From positions 15,476,501 through 15,540,500 of the forward strand of contig NC_088916.1 of the NCBI RefSeq assembly GCF_963576675.1: a DNA stretch of 64,000 nucleotides. The letters run 5' to 3'. The translations under genes were made by a program, and so were the position numbers. Each line of letters opens with the position of its first letter. Position 1 is the first letter of the stretch. Shown here piece after piece: positions 21,432 through 31,979 of this stretch. The stretch is from Euphorbia lathyris (Eukaryota; Streptophyta; Magnoliopsida; Malpighiales; Euphorbiaceae). The notes beneath the pieces are model-generated. The model did not search any database. It was not told the DNA's origin and was given only the letters and a program-made list of their open reading frames with translations.

Positions 21432-23039
21432 CATCGTTAAATCCGTTATTTCATATATGAAAATTTAGAAGTTTTCAATAGGATTGAATAAATATTTATA
21501 GTTAGGATTAATTAACAAATTCTTTTGATTAATTAATTCTAAAGATAAATAAGTTTTAATTAATTGTTAATTAAAATAGATTGTGCGTATGTTCCTAATT
21601 ATTTTGGTTGATAATCATCATAACAAAATCTATTAGTTTTATAGTTAGATTGATAAAATCAGTTTTATTAATTCTAAAGATAGAACGGAAATCTATAGTA
21701 GTTTTTCCTATTTTCTGAAAATCGTTTTAAAACCGTTTTAGAACTGATATATATATATATTTAAAATCGTTTTTATATTTAAATATATATGTTTCAGAAA
21801 TTGATAGTTTTCTGTTTTGATTATCGAATGAAAATTTGTTTAAAAGTTTGTTTTACCAATTTGTAAATCAAAATGTTAAATGAATTAAAATCAAAATAAT
21901 TGGGACGTGCATAATTAAAATTTTGTATAGTTATATTAATCTAAAGATTAATATAAGAGATACGAAACTATTAGAAGTAAAATTGGATGAAAGTTAATTT
22001 GATAAGTTAATGTGATTAACACAAATATTACATAAGATAGTTATGTAATCAACCAATTAAATTTATTTAATTGAGTCTATGCATGTTTGGAGTTATGGAC
22101 ATATTTGGACCCTCTTTAGTCTTTTGGTATTTTTGAAATAGGGCCTGCGAGTCTTGCCTTTCTACTATCTATTGTAATTTCTCCTCTCATCTGATTCCCT
22201 TCAATTCAATTGAAGTTTTCTTTAGTAGTATAGAAATTAATATGTAATTTCAAGGCGCCATGGAGAAGACGGAGGACCTAAAGAGAAATATGTAATAGTT
22301 AGTATTTCCTTAGGTTTGCCCTTTTATTCCGTCTCTGGCTCGACGGAATAATTTAGATGATATGTCCATAACGCCAATGTATGTGAATGTATGTGTCTGA
22401 TGTATGCTAAAGCAAATCAAGACTAAGTTAGATTATGAGACCTAAAACAAAATCCTTCATTAAAAAGTTAAGTAAATAAACAAGTTATTAAAATCGGTTG
22501 CCCCTCCCTAATATTATAATTCAGCCGGCAGTGCTGAGGGCCTTTGGGTTGTTGAGCAAACTCAAGCTCGGGGTCCTTTCGGTAACACCTAAATTATCGA
22601 AAATCATTTTTCATGAATATGGGGTAATACTTAAAATTAGATTATGATAATTGCATGAGTAAACTCATGTTGTCATAAACTAATGGGCAAGATGGTTGAG
22701 ATTAATATGAATAGCATATTAGTTACTAATGTGGTTAGTAACCCAATAACCTAGGAATCATATTAAAGATGTGATTGATTACATGAATCTACCTAATGAA
22801 TGAGACTAGCTTGTTGAGTAAACTCAAGGCGAAATCTCAGGAGTTAGGATCCTAGCTCACTAAAGGATTTGTGAAATTCTTCGAATTAATATGGAGGGCT
22901 ATTAATTTGGCAAAATAGTGGGAGCAATCTAAAATAAACTAAAAGGCCTATAATTTTAGATTGATATACTTTAAGCAAATGAATGACATACGTTTACTCT
23001 TTCTCACTCTCAGGTTTAATTAAACCCACTCTTATAATC
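21432..23039 (+). other. Long leader of family-B copia
   Basis: About 1.6 kb of AT-rich DNA between the primer site and gag with no ORF that resembles a protein. No counterpart of the family-A extra ORF is visible here. Confidence 0.6.
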
Positions 23040-23735
23040 ATGACTAAAACCAATCTGCAAAACATTCTTACCGATAACAAATTGAATGGTTCAAACTTCA
23101 CCGACTGGTTTCGTAACCTCAAAATTGTTTTGAAGTTCGATAAAATATGGTATGTACTTGATACATCGATACCCCCTCTCCCTGCTGATGATGCTCCCAT
23201 TGAGGAAATTGATGCTTATCAGAAGCACAAGGCTGATGATGATCATGCCGAATGCATCATACTTGCATCGATGACACCGGAATTACAAAGGCAACATGAG
23301 GAAATTGATGCCTATTCCATCATCATGCACCTAAAGGAATTATTTGAGAAACAGACCAGGTGCGAACGCTATGAGATATCCAAGTTGCTATATCGTTGCA
23401 GGATGCAAGAGGGCACATCTGTCATGACACATTGTGTCAAGATGATTGGCTACATTACCAAACTTTCTAGTATTGGATTTGTGATGGATAACGAATTAAG
23501 TGTAGACTTAATTCTTCAATCCCTCCCAGAGAGTTATTCATAGTTCATCATGAACTATCAGATGAATGACTTGCAAACCTCTCTTGAAGACCTTGTAAAT
23601 ATGCTCAAGTCAGTTGAGCCCAATATGAAGAAAGACAAAGCCATACCGGCTCTTGTCATAGAGGGATCAAAGAAGAGGAAAGGGAATTCTCCCAATCCTA
23701 ATCATCCCAAGAAAGGTAAGAAAGCCGTGCCCAAC
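23040..23735 (+). pseudogene. Family-B copia gag, N-terminal part
   Basis: ATG at 23040 opens a Gag of UBN2 type: LNGSNFTDWFRNLKIVLKF, then ADDDHAECIILASMTPELQ, LKELFEKQTRCERYEISK and LSVDLILQSLPESY. A TAG at 23541-23543 interrupts the frame just before FIMNYQMNDLQTSLEDL; relatives usually carry Gln there, so CAG to TAG is the simplest reading. The frame continues to 23735, where a solo LTR splits the Lys-rich segment that precedes the zinc knuckle. Confidence 0.9.
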
Positions 23736-25176
23736 TGATGTGCCCATATTTATGTACATCTTTATATCTTAATTCTCTTTAGTTTAATTTTAGTTTTACT
23801 TTGTTAGTGCTTATTTATATTGTTTTGTGTTTTATAGGTGTTTTTGGAGATTCAATTCAAATTGGAGATTAAAATGCTAATTTTATGGAGCCTAAAGTGA
23901 AATTGGAGAAATCTGTCAGGTCCTAACCAATGCCCATGGCTTAGGCCATGCTGAAGAAGGAAATTATGCACTAAAAAGCTGATTCGCCCTAACCCGTGCC
24001 CATGGGTAAGGACTAGTACGAATTTGGGAGTTGGGTTTTGCTTAGAAGACTTCTATTTTAAGATTTTTACTCTTTGTAACTTTTATTATTAGTTTTAAAT
24101 ATGTTAAGACATTATTATAGGATTTAATTCTATTAGGATTTTATAATATAGAATCCTAGTAGGAGTTTAATTCTATATAGGATTTTATTATTAGATTTTT
24201 ATAGGGAGTTATTTAGTTTCTCTCCAGCTAGAAAAACGTGGAAGGGGGGAAGAGTGGGAAGAGTGGATTTTTACGTTTTTAAGAGACAAACAAGAACATC
24301 GAAACAACATCTTTCATCATCGACATCATTTTGTGCAGAAACGTTAATTCTTCTTCAAGCTTCGTCATCTTTCTTGTGTATTCTCTCTTCCATAGTGAAC
24401 TAATTTCTACCTTCTAGCTAGAGGATTTAGGTGTTGAACAATGAAATTGTGAGATCATTCTGTACATCATCTTTTTCATCTATTTCAAGTAATTAATTTC
24501 CATTCCGTTCTTATTCGTATTGCGTGATTTAATTGAATCCTTGATTTAATTATTTACTTGCAATCGTTTTGCTAATTAGATGTTTAGATACGTAATCGTT
24601 TAAATCGTCTGATACAATTAGCAAATAACATAGTTGATTGTGGACAAACTTTTAACATATGTTGTGAATTGAGATTGATATGCTTTAAATAATCCCGCTT
24701 GTGTGATTGTTGAGTAGAATTAGCATCTCTTTTATATTTAATGCTTTCAATCAAATTAAATTCTAAAGCTTGTTTAGAATTGTTTGATTGAATAGAGGTA
24801 ATTAGTGAACGTTTCCTGATTATCTAAACTGTAAGAAGAGATTAGTTGTTAATGCTTTTTAATAACTAGCTAATTTATTTGAATGGCTGAAACATATCTT
24901 TTCTGTGATCGATGATCAATTTGTTCAATTCAAGACTCGAACCTAACCGCTGGCTAGAATCTTTCCCATACATATTTCTCATTTATTTAATTATTACTTG
25001 TTATTTTATATTCAATTCATTCCATAAACCAAACCCCCTATTTTTTACTTTTAAATTGTTCATTCTACAAAGTTATAATTCGACCAGTCTCTGTGGATTC
25101 GACCCTACTCCACATTTACTACAGTTTTCTAGTTCCAAGAGTAGTTATTTATTTTTGGTGAATTCGACACTCATCA
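23736..25176 (+). mobile_element. Solo LTR (gypsy-like) inside copia gag
   Basis: 1441 bp, starting TGATGTGCCC and ending CACTCATCA, with perfect CCAAC duplications at 23731-23735 and 25177-25181. No internal element sequence is present, so it is a solo LTR left by LTR-LTR recombination. The GTGGATTCGACCC motif near its 3' end is common in LTRs of Tat/Athila-type gypsy elements. Two long imperfect palindromes centred on GCCCATGG lie near 23922-23945 and 23988-24012. Small ORFs inside do not resemble proteins. Confidence 0.88.
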
Positions 25177-25586
25177 CCAACAAAACTAAGGGAAAGGAAG
25201 TGAAGAAGCCCAAAGGAGAGTGCCACTTCTGTGGTAAAGACGGGCATTGGAAAAGAAACTGTTGGTGTACCTAGCCTTCCTCAAAAGAGGAAGAAGCTGG
25301 GACTTCAACATCTGGTATGTTTTATATTGAAATTTCACAGTCTGAATCTTTTGGTACTTGATACCGGATGCAGCCTGAGGATATTCCAGGAATATCTAGA
25401 AATATTATTCCTATTAGCCGCCTTGGTGACGACGGCTTTTCATATTTCAATAAAAGACAAACGTTGCGATTTTTATAGAGATTCGATCTTCTATTTTTCA
25501 GGAATATCACAAAATGGGATTTATGTGACAAAATTCATGTTTTTGCAATTGATACCAAAAGACATAAGCTAGATAATTCAACTTAC
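25177..25586 (+). pseudogene. Family-B copia zinc knuckle and broken protease
   Basis: The Gag frame resumes after the solo LTR with a Lys-rich stretch and the zinc knuckle CHFCGKDGHWKRNC (about 25221-25263). A stop follows at once. A protease trace, VLDTGC, is visible near 25355-25372, but the rest of the protease region is shortened and out of frame until integrase begins. Protease activity is therefore absent. Confidence 0.8.
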
Positions 25587-28232
25587 TTGTGGCATTGTCG
25601 ATTAGGCCATATAAATAAGAGACGCATGCTAAAGCTACATTCATATGGGCTTATAGATCCAATCGATCCCGAATCATTGGAAACATGCGAATCATGTTTA
25701 AAAGGTAAAATGACAAAGACACCCTTTAGCAATAAAGGTGAGCGTGTATCAGACACTCTAGGACTCATTCATTCAGATGTATGCGGTCCTATGTCAGTCC
25801 AAGCAAGAGGAGGATTCAGATTCTTCATAAGCTTCATAGATGACCATACCCGATATGGTTACATCTACTTGATGAAGCACAAATCAGAAGCTTTTGAGAA
25901 ATTCAAATGCTTCAAGAATGAAGTAGAAAATCAATTAGGAAAGAAAATAAAGACACTTCGATCTGATCGAGGTGGCGAATATCTTTCAGATGATTTTCTG
26001 AATTATCTAACTGAATGTGGGATATGCTCACAATGGACACCTCCCTATACACCACAACACAATGGTGTGTCCGAGAGGAGAAACCGTACCCTATTAGATA
26101 TGGTACGATCCATGATGAGCATGGCCTTACTTCCAAAGACGTTCTGGGGCTATGCCTTAGAAACTGCCCTCTTCACCCTAAATCGAGTACCAACTAAATC
26201 CGCTAGTTCCACACTATATGAATTGTTTGTTGGTAGGAAACCCGTGTTTTCATTTATGAGAGTATGGGGTTGTTCAGCCTTTGTCAAACGCATTGCGTCC
26301 GACAAACTAGATTCGAAATCTGATAAATGTTTCTTCAATGGATACCCTAAGGAAACTATGGGATATTACTTCTATCATCCAGATGATCAGAAAGTAATCG
26401 TATCCAAGCACGCAACCTTCTTAGAGAAAGAGTTTCTCGAAGAAACACAAAAGGGAAGCATGATTGAACTTGACGAAGTTCAAGAAGAAGAAACACCGAC
26501 TGAAATAACAGAGGCGGTTGAGGTACCCGAAGGAGTCCCATTAGATGAGACTCCAGTGCCACCTATTCGTAGATCACAAAGAGTTCGTGAACTCCCAGTT
26601 AGATATGGTTTTCTAGTGGGAGATGATAATGAGGTTCCCGTGTTAGACGACGAACCCGAAAACTACGAAGAGGCTCTTACTAGTCCAGATTCTAAAGCAT
26701 GGCTTGAGGCCATGGATTCTGAAATGGATTCCATGTATACTAACCAAGTGTGGACTTTGGTTGATCCACCCGAAGGGATAATACCCATTGGGTGCAGGTG
26801 GATCTTCAAAAAGAAGACAGACATGGATGGAAAGGTTAGCACCTACAAAGCTAGGTTAGTAGTGAAAGGATATCATCAGAAGCAAGGAATTGATTATGAC
26901 GAAACTTTCTCTCCTGTGGCTATGTCCAAATCAATCAGAATCATGCTTGCAATTGCCGCTCATTTTGATTATGAGATTTGGAAAATGGATGTGAAAACAG
27001 CTTTCCTAAACGGAAACCTGCTTGAGGATGTATATATGATGCAGCCTGAAGGTTTCATATCAAAGGATGCAAATAAAGTTTGCAAACTTCAGAGATCCAT
27101 TTATGGACTCAAGCAATCATCTAGAAGCTGGAATAAGCGTTTTGACGAAACCATAAAACAATTTGGTTTCCAACAAAATTGCGAAGAAGCTTGCATTTAC
27201 AAGAAAGCAAGTGGGAGCTCTATAGCATTTCTCATACTATATGTGGACGATATATTATTAATGGGAAATGACGTTGCTCTCTTACAGTCAGTAAAAGTAT
27301 GGTTATCTAGTAACTTCTCAATGAAAGACCTTGGTGAAGCAGCTTATATACTTGGTATAAAGATCTATAGAGATAGATCGAGAAGACTGCTTGGTCTTTC
27401 ACAGGCTACATACATTGAAAAGGTGCTAAATCGGTTTAGCATGCTTGAATCGAAACGAGGTAACTTACCCACGTTACATGGAGTAAAGTTAAACAATCAT
27501 CAATGTCCTAAAACTGATGATGATGAACGACGCATGGCTGTAGTCCCGTACGCCAGCGCAATCGGTTCGATTATGTATGCTATGCTATGCACTAGACCTG
27601 ACGTAGCGTTCGCGTTATCTGTAACGAGTCGTTACCAAGGGAATCCGGGAGACGAGCATTGGATTGCCGTCAAGAACATTCTTAAGTACTTGAGAAGAAC
27701 TAAAGATATGTTCCTAGTGTACGGAGAAGGTGATCTGAAAATAGAAGGATTTTCAGACGCAAGTCATCTCACAGATGAGAATGATTTTAAATCCCAATCA
27801 GGAAACCTGTTTATCTTGAATGGGGGCGCGGTCAGTTGGAAGAGTTCCAAGCAGGGAAGCGTAGCTTTCTCTACGACCGAGTCAGAGTATATCGTAGCTG
27901 CAGAAGCAACAAAGGAAGCGGTTTGGATAAGAAATTTCATTACAGAACTTGGTGTGGTGCTTGACATTGTGAATCCCATTACACTGTATTGTGATAACAA
28001 TGGAGCCATTGCGCAAGCAAAGGAACCACGGTCTCATAATGCGTCCAAGCATTACCTTAAGCAATACCACATCATTAGAGAGATTGTGGCTAGAGGAGAT
28101 GTGAGAATAGAAAGAGTACCTACAGAGGACAACGTTGCAGATCCGTTGACAAAGCCTTTAACCCAGAAAGTACATGTACATGATCGTCATTTAACTTCTA
28201 CTGGGATAAGTTTTAGAAACAATTGGTTTTAG
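25587..28232 (+). CDS. Family-B copia integrase-RT-RNase H ORF
   Basis: An 881-codon uninterrupted frame. It starts within the GAG-pre-integrase region (WHCRLGHINKRRM, CESCLKGKM), then the integrase core with HSDVCGPM, LRSDRGGEYLS and NGVSERRNRTL, giving an intact D-D-E set. RT follows (VDPPEGIIPIGCRWIFKKK, VKTAFLNGNL, LYVDDILLMGND with the YVDD site) and RNase H (GGAVSWKSSKQGSVAFST, ESEY). It ends just before the polypurine tract. The true polyprotein start lies in gag, so this frame is open but not independently expressed. It is the best preserved pol in the window. Confidence 0.95.
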   Translation: MWHCRLGHINKRRMLKLHSYGLIDPIDPESLETCESCLKGKMTKTPFSNKGERVSDTLGLIHSDVCGPMSVQARGGFRFFISFIDDHTRYGYIYLMKHKSEAFEKFKCFKNEVENQLGKKIKTLRSDRGGEYLSDDFLNYLTECGICSQWTPPYTPQHNGVSERRNRTLLDMVRSMMSMALLPKTFWGYALETALFTLNRVPTKSASSTLYELFVGRKPVFSFMRVWGCSAFVKRIASDKLDSKSDKCFFNGYPKETMGYYFYHPDDQKVIVSKHATFLEKEFLEETQKGSMIELDEVQEEETPTEITEAVEVPEGVPLDETPVPPIRRSQRVRELPVRYGFLVGDDNEVPVLDDEPENYEEALTSPDSKAWLEAMDSEMDSMYTNQVWTLVDPPEGIIPIGCRWIFKKKTDMDGKVSTYKARLVVKGYHQKQGIDYDETFSPVAMSKSIRIMLAIAAHFDYEIWKMDVKTAFLNGNLLEDVYMMQPEGFISKDANKVCKLQRSIYGLKQSSRSWNKRFDETIKQFGFQQNCEEACIYKKASGSSIAFLILYVDDILLMGNDVALLQSVKVWLSSNFSMKDLGEAAYILGIKIYRDRSRRLLGLSQATYIEKVLNRFSMLESKRGNLPTLHGVKLNNHQCPKTDDDERRMAVVPYASAIGSIMYAMLCTRPDVAFALSVTSRYQGNPGDEHWIAVKNILKYLRRTKDMFLVYGEGDLKIEGFSDASHLTDENDFKSQSGNLFILNGGAVSWKSSKQGSVAFSTTESEYIVAAEATKEAVWIRNFITELGVVLDIVNPITLYCDNNGAIAQAKEPRSHNASKHYLKQYHIIREIVARGDVRIERVPTEDNVADPLTKPLTQKVHVHDRHLTSTGISFRNNWF

Positions 28233-28246
28233 TCCAAGTGGGAGTA
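28233..28246 (+). other. Polypurine tract of family-B copia
   Basis: TCCAAGTGGGAGTA immediately precedes the 3' LTR. AAGTGGGAG-type tracts are usual in plant copia elements. Confidence 0.85.
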
Positions 28247-29472
28247 TGTTGGGGTTTAGTGTCCTATAGACAATTGTTCTAGGATACAAACTTAATGTAA
28301 ATGAATTGTTCTTTATATCATTTGTTTTAATGAGATATATGTTTTATAACTATATAAAGGCAATCCCTTTTAAGCACTAAATAAAGTCTAATAAAAGGAA
28401 ATCCGTAAGTTTGTTTAAAGTGATTATAAAGTATTCATACAAGCATGAAGTGAGACAAAACTTTATAATAAACTAATAAACTTAAAACCACCCCAAGTCA
28501 AGTGATATGTTTGGGATTGATATATCACTGTTGAGACTTGTATGTAACAATGTCTTCTGTCCGACAGAAAGCTAATCTCACAAGCTTCATATATACAAAT
28601 ATCTGGACAGTTACATAGATCCGATGAAAAGTTGTTCATTAGGATTGGGGATCCGATTTGAGATAATAGGATGGGTAGATTCATCCTTGTCACCTGTTTA
28701 TCTTATTGGTATTAATAAGTATAACTAATCCTCGGACTCAAAGGAATATTAATTGGTATTCTGGATTACGGAATATGACGCTTTGACTCTGGTGTAACAC
28801 GATCCTTAACAGAGATGACTCTGGGGTGTGAACAGTAGACGTTGGGTATCACAGGAAGTAATTGCGGAGTCGTTATATATTGGATTGAGCATTTATCACT
28901 CCCGATAAATGGGAGATACATCCATGGATCGCTTGTGGAAGACTCGACTCTAAATCCTTGCAAGGTGATAGCTTAAGAGTAAGAAATACAGATTTCACTT
29001 AACCTATCTTTTTGAGTTGACTCGGCCTGTACAAGTAAAACGAACGTCTCGCTATATGTGACTTGACATCACCCATAGTCATAAGATTCAGTTCAAGGAT
29101 GTAGTTGATAAAGGATCGAATTATACTGTAACTAATACGGAAAGGTTAACGACAGAATCAACCTGTCTTCTTATAGCTCTGGGGGAATGATTACGGACTT
29201 GCTAATCACATACTCTGTACATCATTCCGTTATGCAAAGATTAAATATAATTCTTTGAAAATTAATTTAATAACGTTGCATACGGCTAGAAGCAATAAGA
29301 ACCTAATGGGTCACACATAAGACTTGGAACCTAAAAGAGAGATAGATGTTAATTAATTGATGGAAGCCCAATTGAGCCCAATAAGGCCCATGGACCAAGG
29401 GGGTCGAAATTCATGTAGCTAAATACATGAATAATTAAATTGATTTTGTTAAATCCTAATTAGATTAGGATT

Positions 29473-29557
29473 AGGATTGGGGTCAGTCTTCCTAGACTGA
29501 TCCCGGGTTAGGTTTTTGTTTGTTTTTTTTTTTCTTCCCTTCTTACCAAAAAAAAAA
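29473..29557 (+). mobile_element. 85-bp 5'-truncated LINE tail
   Basis: Absent from the 5' LTR at the same place. It matches the last part of the LINE at 36928-43319: AGGATTGGGG, a 26-base stem-loop, a T-rich stretch and TACC followed by an A-run. There is no target duplication; instead about 13-15 bases of LTR present at 20561-20576 are missing here. A 5'-truncated insertion with a small target deletion is a known outcome of L1-type retrotransposition. Confidence 0.8.
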
Positions 29558-29659
29558 TTAAGAGATAAATAAGTTAGGAGTTTTAATTAGATTATTATGC
29601 TCATATTATTATCCAATAAGGTTATTATTATTATCCTTAATATATTAGATATATAGTGA

Positions 29660-30563
29660 GGGGGCGTTTGGTTTGGGGGTTTCAGGAAAGGGTAAGGGAA
29701 AGGAGGGGTTTCATTCCCTTTGTTAGTGTTTGTTTTGCTAATTAAATGATTCCGTTTGCCTTTTTTTAGTTTTGGGTTTACCCCTAATTCCTCTAACCCA
29801 TTCCCCACTTCCCCCTAAGGTTTTCTATTCCCTTTCCCCTCTTTTTCTAACCTACACTCCTTATAAAATTCTACTTTACTCCCTATTTTATTTTTTATTT
29901 TTATTTTGGTCTCTATATTTTTTTATTTTTACATTTCTTTATCTTTGGATTAATTTCATTTTTGTTATATATTTTTAATTTTTTACTCAAAAAATATTTT
30001 TTGACTAAATTTTACTTTTTTTTTATTTTTGTTTAATCCTTATATTTTTTATCACTAGATTAATTTCACTTTTGATCCTTATAATTATTTATTTTTATCT
30101 TTTTACCCTGAAAAATAATTTTGGCCAAATTTTTTTCTTTTATCATATTATTCAATTTTAATATTTATTTTTAATTATTTTAAAATAATTATTTTCTTTT
30201 TAAATATAATATTTATGCATTTTCTTTGATTAATTTTAACTTTTATGAACTTTATATTATTATCAATAAGGGTAGCAAGTGAAGAACGTTTTGGATTGTT
30301 TGGGATTATATATGAAGTTATTTCACGTTTTATAGAAACTATAGTAAAAGAGTTGAATTTTTTTTTGATTATATATGAAATTAAAAAAAATAGTTTTGAT
30401 TCCCTATTTGAACCAAACATCCACAAAGGGAATAGGGTGGAATTGCATTCCCTTTCCTAAACATATCCAAACACATAGGGGTATGAATGCTCATTCCTTT
30501 CCTTTCCTTTAGTTTACCTTTCTTGATTCCTTTTCCCTTACCCATTGTGAACCAAACGCCCCC
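29660..30563. mobile_element. Harbinger-like MITE, 904 bp
   Basis: The ends GGGGGCGTTTGGTTT and AACCAAACGCCCCC are inverted repeats. TGA occurs at 29657-29659 and 30564-30566, and the 5' LTR has the empty site TAGTGAGATAA. GGGNNNGTTTGGTT termini and a 3-bp duplication are usual for PIF/Harbinger MITEs, though TWA is the normal target. The interior is T-rich on the plus strand and shows no transposase. Confidence 0.85.
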
Positions 30564-31313
30564 TGAGATAATAATTAGGAATTCTATTCCGAATGGAATT
30601 CCTATTCAGTAACCTAATTCTATCTAACTAGCGATTAGATACAAGAGATTATAAATACCCCTCCCCCTTGAGATTTTCGAGATCCAAGAAAGCCATGCCC
30701 TACTGTGATTTTCGAAAATCACCTAGTCCAAGAGAGAGAAAATTCGACACCCCTAGTTCGAGGATGAGATTTCTCTACGGTTTCGTTTGATCAATTGATT
30801 TTCATCTATTTCTTTTATCCTTGATCTTGTGTTGATTAATTAGAGGCAATCTACTTTGGTTGCTATTCAATGGTTGATTCCAAATTAATCTTCCCGTGTT
30901 TTATTTCGTGTTTGGGAACTCGAAGAAGAAAAACAAACAAAAGGGAGAAATTCGTTTTACTACTCCTACATTAGGTTAGTTCACGATTTCGCGGATTCCT
31001 GGAGATTGAACCGTCGGATCGTCGCGATTTTTGGACAGGAGCTTCTAGACATATTCTTCCACGTTTCCACCTAAGGGATTGTCGTTCGGAGGTCTGGAAG
31101 GTCTAGTTCAGATAGGGGCAGATTGGTAAACAGTTTCTATCTCTTTTGAAGTTGTGGGCACTTCGTTTGCAACGGTAGATAGAACTTCTAAAAGGTATTT
31201 CTTCTTATCCTTCTTTATATTAAATAACGGTTAACGGATCTTGTGGTTAAATGGAAATAGGTTAAAATTTTATATTTCCGCTGCTATACGTTAGCCTAAT
31301 TTCCAACACGCCA

Positions 31314-31819
31314 CTCCTTGTAACTGATTCCCTGCTAACAATACCATCCTAGCACTAGTGCATCCCAAGACCTCTTAACATATGTCCATAGCATCCAGAA
31401 AATCCATAGGATCTGTTACAGAATCCTCACCCGGAAACTTTGGAGGTTGTAACCTCAAGAAGTCACTAAGATCCTGTAATTGAGCTCTATAATTAGGTAT
31501 AGCAGATCCTGTAGTTCTTGGTTGTCTGTTTTCACCTACCACATTTGTTAGCCTTTCAACTGCTTGAAAGACCCCCATGCAATCCAGCAGCCAAATCAGT
31601 GTTAGATATTTGAGTAGGCTGAGAAGTTGAAGCTGTACGCGTGGGCTGAGATGACCCTCCAGATGGTTGCAATATTGGTTCAGATGCTGGAGCTGGTCCT
31701 CCAGTAGGGTGTGAAGCTCCCTCATCAAGTTGGGATGAATTCTCAACGGTCACCCTACTCCTAGTACTAACATTAACCGTATTCTTGCCTCTTTTTCTTC
31801 CTTTAGGAGGCATGATCAC
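31314..31819 (-). pseudogene. Tekay gag, N-terminal part
   Basis: Read from 31819 down: a basic, Ser/Thr/Pro-rich N-terminus (PPKGRKRGKN), then after a frameshift near 31570 the segment FLRLQPPKFPGEDSV and MDFLDAM, the start of the Retrotrans_gag domain in Tekay elements. A TAA interrupts just before EVLGCTSARMVLLAGNQLQG. The frame then continues at 19335 on the far side of the copia insertion. Confidence 0.85.
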
Positions 31820-31963
31820 CTATCCATGCAGCAGAGTTAGACACTTTAACAAATGAGATATTGAAAATGAGTAAATAAAAAGACCCAGATAGATATGCAA
31901 GATAAGGGATACGAACAGAACACGTGAATCCTATACAGTAAGTCTACAAGAACCTAAACCTAG

Positions 31964-31975
31964 GCTCTGATACCA
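31964..31975 (-). other. Primer-binding site of the Tekay gypsy
   Basis: TGGTATCAGAGC on the minus strand, five bases from the 5' LTR; complementary to tRNA-Met, as usual for this lineage. Confidence 0.88.
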
Positions 31976-31979
31976 CCTT

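Larger units (their letters stand above)
19336..31308 (+). mobile_element. Ty1/copia element, family B
   Basis: The 5' LTR 19336-21418 and 3' LTR 28247-31308 start TGTTGGGGTTTAG and end TTTCCAACA. CGCCA duplications lie at 19331-19335 and 31309-31313. It inserted into the Tekay gag on the opposite strand; the gag frame reads through cleanly if the element and one CGCCA are removed. The 3' LTR is longer than the 5' LTR because it later received two insertions. Gag has a stop and is split by a solo LTR, and the protease is destroyed, but integrase-RT-RNase H is open. Confidence 0.96.
28247..31308 (+). repeat. 3' LTR of family-B copia (element 1)
   Basis: 3062 bp against 2083 bp in the 5' LTR. 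The excess is explained by the LINE tail at 29473-29557 and the MITE at 29660-30563, neither present in the 5' LTR. Otherwise only scattered substitutions separate the two by eye, so the insertion is young. Confidence 0.93.
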
